Shown in pieces: positions 18,501-25,357 of a DNA stretch of 33,175 nucleotides. The notes under the pieces are model-generated. The model was given only the letters and a program-made list of their open reading frames with translations. It was not told the DNA's origin and made no database searches. Position 1 is the stretch's first letter; each line of letters starts with the position of its first letter. The stretch lies in assembly GCA_023251395.1 (NCBI GenBank), contig JAHEYW010000007.1, positions 1 to 33,175 on the forward strand, written 5' to 3'. Both the position numbers and the translations under genes were made by a program. The stretch is from Bacteroidales bacterium (GTDB lineage Bacteria > Bacteroidota > Bacteroidia > Bacteroidales > VadinHA17).

Positions 18501-21500
18501 TATTCCAGCGGATACTCAAACCTCGGGGGCAATTATAATACTTTTGTAGGGTTTCAGTCAGGTCTTTCAAATTCAAGCGGATCATCCAATGTATTCCTCG
18601 GACCCAGTTCAGGATACAGCAACACAACCGGTGGAAGCAATATCTTTATGGGTGATCAGGCTGGATATTTTAACAGCACTGCTTCATTCAATACATATAT
18701 TGGATACTATACCGGGAAAGGAGTTGGTACTGGTTATACCGGAAATTCAAACACCTTTCTGGGTTATAAATCAGGATTTGGTATAACAAATGGCAATTCC
18801 AATGTCTTTATTGGCCCAAATTCCGGGTTCTCAAACACCACCGGAACCAGTAATGTATTCATTGGAGATCAGGCGGGTAACATAAACAACGGAAACTATA
18901 ATGTTTTCATGGGTTTCCAGGCAGGCAGGTTAAATAATGACGGTCTGAACAATGTTTACATCGGCAACCGTGCAGGTGAATCTAACGTCTCAGGCGATAA
19001 TAATATCTATCTTGGCTACTTTGCCGGTAATGCCGGGACGAGTGGCGATTTCAACATTTTTATTGGTCCTTCCACTGCCTCTGTTGCTACTTCACCCGGG
19101 CTTTATAATGCATTTATTGGCTTTGAATCCGGGAAAAACAATACCGGTTCCAGCAATGTTTTCTTAGGTTATAAAACTGGCAATAATAATACCAGCGGTG
19201 CAAGTAATGTCTTTATTGGTGACCAGGCCGGCCTTTTCAATAACACAGCTTCATATAACACTTATATTGGATTTAATACAGGTAAGGGATCGTCAACCAC
19301 ATTTTCTGGAATTTTGAATACGTTTATGGGCTACACTTCAGGATCCTCAATAACCGATGGCAGCTCTAATGTATTTCTGGGATCCAGATCAGGATATTCC
19401 AATACATCCGGTAGCAACAACATTTTCCAGGGTGATTCTACAGGATATTTTAATAACACCGCTTCATATAATACTTACATAGGTTACAGTACCGGAAGGG
19501 GGACTTCAACTTCCTCCACAGGAAACTTAAATACTTTTCTGGGTTTCAGGTCAGGTCATAAAATTGCAAATGGATCATCAAATGTATTTATTGGACCAAA
19601 TTCAGGTTATGCAAACACAGGCGGAAGCAGCAATGTCTTTATAGGTGATCAGGCTGGGGCTAATAATTTAAGTGCCAGTTTTAACGTTTTTATGGGTTAT
19701 CTCGCAGGTAAGGCAAATTCGACCGGAACTAATAATTTATTCCTTGGCAACAGGGCAGGCGAACTGAATACCAGCGGAAACAACAATGTATATCTTGGAT
19801 ACCTGGCAGGCAATGCAGGTACGAACGGTACTTATAATGTATTTATCGGACCATCCGTTGCAGTTTCAACAACCGCTCCTGGTTCCTTCAATGCCTTCAT
19901 AGGATATAGTGCCGGTAGACTTAATACCGGTAATTATAATACATTCTTCGGATACACTTCGGGCTATAGCAATTCTTCAGGATCATCAAATGTTTTCATC
20001 GGACCAAACTCTGGCTACACAAATTCAACAGGAAGCTACAATGTTTTCATGGGTTATCAGACCGGAAAGCTGAATTTAACCGGAATAAATAATCTTTACC
20101 TCGGCAACCAGGCAGGTGAATCGAATTCTACGGGAAGCAACAATGTTTACCTTGGTTACCTGGCTGGCAATGCCGGCACAAGCGGTGACTATGATATCTT
20201 TATCGGATCGTCTGCAGCTTCTCTCGCAGCTTCGCCAGGGTCATATAATGCATTTATAGGTTTTGAATCGGGAAAAAGTAACACTGGTTCCAGTAATATC
20301 TTTCTTGGTTACAAAACAGGAAATACTAACAGTTCCGGAGCAAGCAATATCTTTATTGGCGACCAGGCTGGCTACTCCAATACAACGGCATCCTATAATA
20401 CTTTCATAGGGTATAACGCAGGAAAGACGAATTCGACTGGTACTTCAAATACTTTTCTGGGCAACCAGGCAGGACTCACTAATTCAACAGGTAACTATAA
20501 CGTCTTTATGGGTTATCAATCAGGCAGATTAAATAGTACAGGTGCAAATAACCTCTTTTTGGGAAACCAGGCTGGTGAAAACAATGATATTGGAAATAGC
20601 AATGTTTACCTGGGTTATTTTGCCGGGAATTATGCTACCAGCGGAAATTTTAACATATTCATTGGTCCATCTACGGGTGGTGGCTCAGTTAATCCAGGGT
20701 CGTATAATACATTTATGGGCTACGCATCCGGACTTTTAAATACAGCAAGTTTCAATACTTACCTGGGTTATGCTTCAGGCTTTAGCAATACCTCGGGTTT
20801 CTCAAATGTCTTTTTGGGTCCTAAAACAGGATTCTTAAATACAACCGGTAGTTATAATATTTTTGTTGGAGACTCCGCCGGATATAAGAATACAACAGGC
20901 GCTTCAAATATTTTTATCGGAAATCAGGCAGGACTTAACAGCACTATTGCCGGATACAATGTTATAGTAGGCTATTATGCCGGTAATCAGAATACAGACG
21001 GCAATAGTAATGTTTTTGTAGGAAACCAGGCCGGGGAAGCAAATACAGGTGGTGATTATAATGTTGCACTCGGATATAAGGCCGGGACTTCTTCCTCAAC
21101 AGGAAACTATAATACTTATCTGGGAACCAGTGCTGGTTATAATTCACTCTCTGGCAGCACGAACACCTATGTTGGATATGCAGCTGGATACAGCTCAACA
21201 GGCAGTGATAATGTATTTCTGGGGAATGCGGCAGGATATGCCGAAACAGGATCATCCAAGCTATATATTGATAATTCCAGCACACCTTCCCCGTTAATTT
21301 ATGGTGATTTTGGTTCAAATTACGTTGTTATTAGCGGGAATTCCGGTCAGTATACAAGTTACGGAAAGACTTTTTTTGTAAATGGTGATGCAGGAGGAAT
21401 GAGTGCATTTGCAAATGCAAGCGATGCAAGACTTAAGACAGATATCCATACCGTTGAAAATGCTCTAGATAAGGTCCTTGGATTAAGGGGGATAAATTTC

Positions 21501-21803
21501 AGATGGAAAGATAGCCTTAATCTAAAACATGAAACAAAGCTCGGATTTATTGCCCAGGAAGTAGAGAAGGTCTTACCAGAAGTTGTATCAAAGAGCGGGG
21601 ATACTTATATGATGGAATATGCCCCGGTAACAGCTCTTTTAGTAGAAGCTATGAAAGAACAACAGCTCCATATCAAATCCGTAGAAAATGAAAACCTGAA
21701 TCTTAAATCAACAAATGAAATGCTGACAAAGGATCTGGAGTTGCTGAAATCAAGAATCGAAAAACTTGAAAAATTTATGATCACCAAACAAGAGAATAAA
21801 TAA
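15600..21803 (+). CDS. Giant repeat surface fibre / adhesin-like protein with C-terminal S74-type intramolecular chaperone domain
   Basis: 2067 aa; signal peptide; conserved 'SQVPQGFNYQAIARDASGNPIANATIKVKLSILTD' N-domain; three repeat zones; C-terminal 'NASDARLKTDIHTVENALDKVLGLRGINFRWKDS...KLGFIAQEVEKVLPEVV...YAPVTALLVEAMKEQQ' plus coiled coil. Confidence 0.95.
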   Translation: MKTLILFLMIASAGVSVWSQVPQGFNYQAIARDASGNPIANATIKVKLSILTDTTGFYASGGGTYIWEEEQTNVKTNAFGLFTIVLGNPSATKTQGSATSFSTIDWNAATLYIGTKIANPTDYKYLGGAKLWTVPYSMIAAKANQATNATNASYATSAGSAASATSATNADYATTAGSATSATTATTATTVTNGVYTTGSYANPTWISSLAGAKITGTVPSATSAGTVTNWVYTNGTYADPSWITSLAGTKISGTVNNATNATNATNATNATTVTNGVYTNGVYADPAWITSLAGTKISGTVNNATNATNATNATTVTNGVYSTGAYADPTWITYLAGTKITGTVANATNASNATTVTNGVYTTGLYTNPTWINSLAGSKITGAVASVTNGVYTTGAYADPAWITSLAGSKITGSVANATNAANATLAANATNADHALLADSAKGIQRGSKLTVRESTTGTSDALFEVKRKDGQTVFAVYPDAVNVYIPQTAKGTKGGFAIGGFDGAKASPQDYLRVTADSVRIYIDKTPENLKGSTKGGFAIGGFDESKGTVQDLLTVSNDSIRMYIDKNPAPGKGSTKGGFAIGEFGTAKAGTSFYMNMSPDNYFIGEGSGKNTTTGLYNSFIGFESGISNTTGGNNAFFGYQSGDKNITGDNNLFLGYQSGYSNTAGSLNSFIGYKAGYANTTGARNSFLGSYTGINNISGYDNTFIGYETGNLNISGWENTFIGSRAGFSNTTGTNNVFIGTTSGYTNNVGNYNILLGYRAGYNNLGGNNNIFLGYLSGSSNNTGSSNVFLGSNSGASNTTGYYNIYIGEQAGYYNTSAAYNTYIGYNTGKGASGSTGYFNAFLGYVSGFSITSGYSNVFVGPRTGYKNTTGYSNVFIGDQSGYNNINGASNVFIGDQVGWTNGSGNTNVFIGNEAGFSNSSGYSNIYIGNLAGRQNSTGFYNVSLGYSAGYTSAASYNTFLGYSSGYSNLGGNYNTFVGFQSGLSNSSGSSNVFLGPSSGYSNTTGGSNIFMGDQAGYFNSTASFNTYIGYYTGKGVGTGYTGNSNTFLGYKSGFGITNGNSNVFIGPNSGFSNTTGTSNVFIGDQAGNINNGNYNVFMGFQAGRLNNDGLNNVYIGNRAGESNVSGDNNIYLGYFAGNAGTSGDFNIFIGPSTASVATSPGLYNAFIGFESGKNNTGSSNVFLGYKTGNNNTSGASNVFIGDQAGLFNNTASYNTYIGFNTGKGSSTTFSGILNTFMGYTSGSSITDGSSNVFLGSRSGYSNTSGSNNIFQGDSTGYFNNTASYNTYIGYSTGRGTSTSSTGNLNTFLGFRSGHKIANGSSNVFIGPNSGYANTGGSSNVFIGDQAGANNLSASFNVFMGYLAGKANSTGTNNLFLGNRAGELNTSGNNNVYLGYLAGNAGTNGTYNVFIGPSVAVSTTAPGSFNAFIGYSAGRLNTGNYNTFFGYTSGYSNSSGSSNVFIGPNSGYTNSTGSYNVFMGYQTGKLNLTGINNLYLGNQAGESNSTGSNNVYLGYLAGNAGTSGDYDIFIGSSAASLAASPGSYNAFIGFESGKSNTGSSNIFLGYKTGNTNSSGASNIFIGDQAGYSNTTASYNTFIGYNAGKTNSTGTSNTFLGNQAGLTNSTGNYNVFMGYQSGRLNSTGANNLFLGNQAGENNDIGNSNVYLGYFAGNYATSGNFNIFIGPSTGGGSVNPGSYNTFMGYASGLLNTASFNTYLGYASGFSNTSGFSNVFLGPKTGFLNTTGSYNIFVGDSAGYKNTTGASNIFIGNQAGLNSTIAGYNVIVGYYAGNQNTDGNSNVFVGNQAGEANTGGDYNVALGYKAGTSSSTGNYNTYLGTSAGYNSLSGSTNTYVGYAAGYSSTGSDNVFLGNAAGYAETGSSKLYIDNSSTPSPLIYGDFGSNYVVISGNSGQYTSYGKTFFVNGDAGGMSAFANASDARLKTDIHTVENALDKVLGLRGINFRWKDSLNLKHETKLGFIAQEVEKVLPEVVSKSGDTYMMEYAPVTALLVEAMKEQQLHIKSVENENLNLKSTNEMLTKDLELLKSRIEKLEKFMITKQENK
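16170..16870 (+). repeat. In-frame ~120-140 nt tandem repeats with internal 9-nt minisatellite
   Basis: Repeated '...TTVTNGVYTTGAYADPTWITSLAGTKITGTV-NATNATNAT'; near-identical DNA at ~16341 and ~16479 ('gcaggaacaaagatatcaggtactgtaaataacgctaccaatgctacaaatgctacgaatgc'). Confidence 0.9.
17080..17400 (+). repeat. Three ~126-nt repeats encoding 'KGGFAIGGFD...DSVRIYIDK'
   Basis: KGTKGGFAIGGFDGAKASPQDYLRVTADSVRIYIDKTPENL / KGSTKGGFAIGGFDESKGTVQDLLTVSNDSIRMYIDKNPAPG / KGSTKGGFAIGEFGTAKAG. Confidence 0.88.
17410..21260 (+). repeat. Long solenoid-type repeat array (~14-16 aa unit: N-x-F-[IL]-G-x-x-[AS]-G-x-x-N-x-[ST]-G)
   Basis: Continuous 'SNVFIGDQAGYxNTTGSYNTYIGYNTG' units over ~1280 aa, with larger super-repeats such as 'NNVYLGYLAGNAGTSGDYNIFIGPS-A-S-A--PGSYNAFIGFESGK'. 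Confidence 0.93.
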
Positions 21804-21968
21804 CATAGCTGGCAGGATATCACCGTGATCGTCATGTTTGTAATACTTAATAAAATCTCGGAAAAGCATGCCTGTTTCTTTAAAACATTAATTTTTTCAA
21901 CAATATCATTTACATATCAATATATTCTGAAAATTGTTAGTATATTTAGATACTAAATAATCTTCTTC

Positions 21969-22030
21969 ATAGGTTGTTAGGGTTTTAAGAGGTATGAGGG
22001 CTGTCTTCGGATATGACAGCCCTTTTTTTT
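21969..22030 (+). promoter_or_regulatory. Copy A of a leader/attenuator-like element upstream of ung
   Basis: ATAGGTTGTTAGGGTTTTAAGAGGTATGAGG + hairpin + T8, 45 nt before the ung-like start; matches copy B at 23986..24037 (-). Confidence 0.5.
21998..22030 (+). terminator. Intrinsic terminator
   Basis: GGGCTGTC (21998-22005) - TTCGGATAT - GACAGCCC (22015-22022) followed by T8. Confidence 0.85.
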
Positions 22031-22075
22031 GCATAAAAAATCTTATATTAACATCAAAATGGTAAGTATAAAACA

Positions 22076-22741
22076 ATGGAAGTTAAGATAGAGAGTAGCT
22101 GGAAGATAAGATTAGATGAAGAATTTCAAAAGGATTATTTTATAAAGCTGGCAGAATATATTAAAGAGGAATATAGAACATAAACAGTTTTCCCCCCAGG
22201 GCTTCTTATTTTTAATGCATTTGACCTCTGCCCTTTCGATAAGGTAAAAGCTGTCATAATCGGCCAGGATCCTTATCATGGACCGGGCCAGGCCCATGGT
22301 CTTTGTTTCTCTGTCCGGGAAGGAGTTGAATACCCGCCAAGTCTTAAAAACATTTTTAAGGAAATTGAAAGCGATATTGGTCTGAAGCCCTATCCATCCG
22401 GTAATCTTGACAGATGGGCAAAACAAGGTGTCCTTCTGCTTAACGCTACACTGACTGTCAGGGAACACCAGGCAGGTTCTCATCAACGTAAAGGGTGGGA
22501 GGAATTTACAGACCAGACGATCAATATTCTAAACAGGGAAAAGAGTAATCTGGTATTTTTCCTTTGGGGTAATTACGCTCAACAAAAGGGTGCAACAATT
22601 GATGAAACCAGGCACATGGTACTCAGATCCGTGCACCCATCTCCCCTGTCAGCGTCAAGAGGCTTTTTTGGAAACAAACATTTCAGCAGATGCAATGATT
22701 ATCTGAAACAGAATGGCATTGAAACTATCGATTGGCGATAA
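22076..22741 (+). pseudogene. ung: Uracil-DNA glycosylase family 1, interrupted by one in-frame TAA
   Basis: Manual translation: [99 protein letters not shown]...[27 protein letters not shown]...[37 protein letters not shown]. Catalytic GQDPYHG and HPSPLSA motifs intact; TAA at 22181-22183. Not listed in the ORF track. Confidence 0.92.
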
Positions 22742-22771
22742 ACACCTGTAAAATTTCGAATAATGGGCTGA

Positions 22772-23947
22772 TTAATCCCCCTTTGCCAATGCAGTCATAA
22801 TGGTAGATTCCAATTCATTATATTCCTCGAATCCTACTGACAGCCTTATCATACCAGGCTCAGGGTACTTTGCCCCCCAGACCGATTCAACAGGCATTAG
22901 TATTGTATGCGGATCGCCAAGTGTTGGAATAAGCATTATCTTTTCAGAAACATTTTTTATAAACAGATCCCTCCTTTTTCTTTTCTCCACAGGATCTTTT
23001 CCTGCAAGATCAAATGTTATCATAGCACCATATCCATTGTTACCGAAAATCTCTTTTGCCTCCTGATATGTTTCATGCTGAACAAGGCCAGGGAAATAAA
23101 CTCTGGCAACAGTTTTATATCTGTTGAGCATTAACGCAATCCTGGCTGCATTCTCACATTGACGTGAGAATCGGAGATCAAAGCTCATAATCTGCGTCTG
23201 AAGCCGGTATGCATCATCCGGAGAGATGAGATGCCCTACAGATTTCCTGTATTCAATGGCACTTTTCATAAGGCCCTTATCATTACCACTGATCACTCCG
23301 GCAGTAATATTTCCATGACCAGCAAAGTATTTGGTCGCACTATGAACCACTATATCAGCTCCATGTTCAAGCGGCCTGAAAAGTTTTGGTGTTGCAAAAG
23401 TATTATCAACAATAACCCTGGATCCGTAACGTTTTGCTATTTCAGCAACTTTTGGAACATTTACCACAATTAATAAGGGGTTCGAAATCGTTTCAATATA
23501 TACGAATTCTGGTTTGAGGGCTTTCATTAATACCTCAAATTCAGTAAGATCATACCTGCCGTTAACCGGACTGAAAGTCTGTATATCAAGCCCTCTTCGT
23601 TTCTTAAGTACAATTTCGGAATAAGAAATTGTGCCACCATATATCTCGGTGAAAAAAAGCCAGGGTTTTGTTTGTGATCCGTTTTGAAATAAAGACACTG
23701 CGGTATCTATTGCAGACATGCCTGATTGAGTAAGGATTGACCACCTGCATTTTTCCAGTTTCATTATCTCTTCTTCTGCAGATATAACAGTTGGATTACG
23801 GTACCTTGAATAGATATAAATATCGGGTTCTCTTTCATTCAGAGATTCACTTTTAAATGCATTAGCTGTTGTTTCAGCATCATATAATTCAAACCCTGAT
23901 TCTCTGTAAATGGGCACCCTGGCGCTGTTAATCACTTTTCGTTTCAT
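22772..23947 (-). CDS. Cys/Met metabolism PLP-dependent enzyme (cystathionine gamma-synthase/lyase or methionine gamma-lyase type)
   Basis: 391 aa; 'YSRYRNPTVISAEEEIMKLE', 'TISNPLLIVVNVPKVAEIAKRYGSRVIVDNTFATPKLFRPLEHGADIVVHSATKYFAGHGNITAGVI' (PLP lysine in SATKY), 'MIRLSVGFEE'. Confidence 0.92.
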   Translation of the reverse strand: MKRKVINSARVPIYRESGFELYDAETTANAFKSESLNEREPDIYIYSRYRNPTVISAEEEIMKLEKCRWSILTQSGMSAIDTAVSLFQNGSQTKPWLFFTEIYGGTISYSEIVLKKRRGLDIQTFSPVNGRYDLTEFEVLMKALKPEFVYIETISNPLLIVVNVPKVAEIAKRYGSRVIVDNTFATPKLFRPLEHGADIVVHSATKYFAGHGNITAGVISGNDKGLMKSAIEYRKSVGHLISPDDAYRLQTQIMSFDLRFSRQCENAARIALMLNRYKTVARVYFPGLVQHETYQEAKEIFGNNGYGAMITFDLAGKDPVEKRKRRDLFIKNVSEKIMLIPTLGDPHTILMPVESVWGAKYPEPGMIRLSVGFEEYNELESTIMTALAKGD

Positions 23948-23985
23948 AATTCATCTTATTGATCACAAATAAGGTATCAAGTTAT

Positions 23986-24013
23986 AAAAAAAAGTAAGAG
24001 GCCTTATGGCCTC
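23986..24013 (-). terminator. Intrinsic terminator within copy B element
   Basis: Minus strand GAGGCC-ATAA-GGCCTC followed by TTAC and T8. Confidence 0.75.
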
Positions 24014-24037
24014 ATACCCTAACCTTAACTAACCTAT
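23986..24037 (-). promoter_or_regulatory. Copy B of the leader/attenuator-like element upstream of the PLP enzyme gene
   Basis: Minus strand: ATAGGTTAGTTAAGGTTAGGGTATGAGGCC-ATAA-GGCCTCTTAC-T8; ends 38 nt before the start at 23947. Confidence 0.5.
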
Positions 24038-24069
24038 ACAAAAAAGCAAAATCACTGTATAAATAAAAC

Positions 24070-24097
24070 AAACGCCGGACAATAATGTTCGGCGTTT
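24070..24097 (-). terminator. Probable terminator of the small lipoprotein gene
   Basis: AAACGCCGGACA-ATAA-TGTTCGGCGTTT hairpin 18 nt past the stop of 24115..24510 (-), followed on the minus strand by T-rich TGTTTTATTT. Confidence 0.6.
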
Positions 24098-24114
24098 GAT
24101 ATGAATCTTTGACT

Positions 24115-24510
24115 TTATTTCAGGGCTTCTTCAGGCACACATTTAAACAAAACAAGATGGCCGGGCGTGTCACTATAGACCCAGTAAGATGCCTTCATCT
24201 GCCCCAGATAGGCTTGATAAGAATAGTTGAACACTGTATCTGTTTTATATCTAATACCATTTATATATGCAGATATATTCACCTTGGTATAATAGGCCCT
24301 GCTGAATCTGTGATAATCAGAATATGATTGCTTTGCTATTGTCCCATAATTAAATGTGGTATCATAACAATTAACACACACATTACTCATGGGCAGGTCC
24401 ATATAATTAAATATCCTTATGTAAGTGGGTCCGTATGGTTCCTGACTTGTCTTTTTGCAGGATAAACCAAGGATAAGTATGACAGTGAGTACAATTATCA
24501 GATTCTTCAT
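24115..24510 (-). CDS. Small hypothetical lipoprotein
   Basis: 131 aa; 'MKNLIIVLTVILILGLSCKKTSQEP' lipobox-type signal peptide; no family recognised. Confidence 0.75.
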   Translation of the reverse strand: MKNLIIVLTVILILGLSCKKTSQEPYGPTYIRIFNYMDLPMSNVCVNCYDTTFNYGTIAKQSYSDYHRFSRAYYTKVNISAYINGIRYKTDTVFNYSYQAYLGQMKASYWVYSDTPGHLVLFKCVPEEALK

Positions 24511-24577
24511 GGTCAGAATTTTTTAGTTAAAGTTCCGGTAATCAGACTTGAAATTTAAGAAAATAGTTGCAAACTTT

Positions 24578-25357
24578 TCAGATCTTTTCCAATGAATTTG
24601 AAGGTACCCAGCCTTTATTTCCATCAGACAAACGAATTTCGAACCAGCCACCTACTGAATCCTCAATTGTAACTTTGGTGCCTTCATGCAAAACAAAAAG
24701 ATCCTTACCGCTATTGTCAGGAGAACTTTTACCATTCACTTGTGGGCTGAAAATAATTGCCCTGGAGTTATTGTATACAAGGTCTCTGTTGTGTATTGAT
24801 AACGATACAGATAACAAACTTACTATAAAAAGCAGTATTGCAGCCCAGAAGCCAATCACCTTTTGGGAATATTTAGATGAATAAATATAAACAGATAAGC
24901 TTATCAGACAAATAACGAATGATATAATACTGATTGTAGCCCAGGTATTTGTCGACATGGTCAGAGAGACAAAATCGTACCACCTTCTAAAAAAAAGTTC
25001 AGGTATCTCATTGAATTTATCAACCACAAGTGTCTTTGCAATCTGAAGATTATATCTAAGGTCTTCACTGCCTGGTTTTAGAAGTAAAGCTCTCTCATAG
25101 AACAAGATAGCAGCTGGAATATTATTCAGCTTAAAATTGACATTTGCAATATTATATTCAAGACTGGACGAGCGAACACCTGTGTTATAGATTGACATCC
25201 ACAGATCAAGCGCTTCTTTATACTTCCCACCTGAATATAGCCCTGAAGCTTTGGTGAAATTATCAGTCTGAGATTCCTGGGCGCTCAAACCTGTTGCCGA
25301 AATGAAGCAGATTACTGCTGCTAATATTGTCAACCAGCGATTTTTCATGTCAGTCAA
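24578..25357 (-). CDS. batE: BatE-like TPR + SH3 membrane protein
   Basis: 259 aa; TPR 'ALDLWMSIYNTGVRSSSLEYNIANVNFKLNNIPAAILFYERALLLKPGSEDLRYNLQIAK', two TM helices, C-terminal SH3-like 'VLHEGTKVTIEDSVGGWFEIRLSDGNKGWVPSNSLEKI'; last gene of Bat operon. Confidence 0.87.
   Translation of the reverse strand: MTDMKNRWLTILAAVICFISATGLSAQESQTDNFTKASGLYSGGKYKEALDLWMSIYNTGVRSSSLEYNIANVNFKLNNIPAAILFYERALLLKPGSEDLRYNLQIAKTLVVDKFNEIPELFFRRWYDFVSLTMSTNTWATISIISFVICLISLSVYIYSSKYSQKVIGFWAAILLFIVSLLSVSLSIHNRDLVYNNSRAIIFSPQVNGKSSPDNSGKDLFVLHEGTKVTIEDSVGGWFEIRLSDGNKGWVPSNSLEKI

Noticed and set aside
17410-21260. Regularly spaced repeats considered as CRISPR-like array
   Set aside because: Repeats are degenerate, in frame, about 45 nt without unique spacers, and inside one long ORF; no cas genes.
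20962-21318. 118-aa minus-strand ORF in the fibre 3' part
   Set aside because: Antisense of repeat-coding DNA, His/Tyr-rich nonsense composition, no start or RBS support.
15600-21803. Prophage tail-fibre region
   Set aside because: Only the S74-like chaperone domain is phage-like; no capsid, terminase, integrase or other phage genes, and the protein has a Sec signal peptide.
22181-22183. TAA in ung as a recoded sense codon
   Set aside because: Many other genes in the window end at TAA, so genome-wide TAA reassignment is not credible; mutation or sequencing error is simpler.
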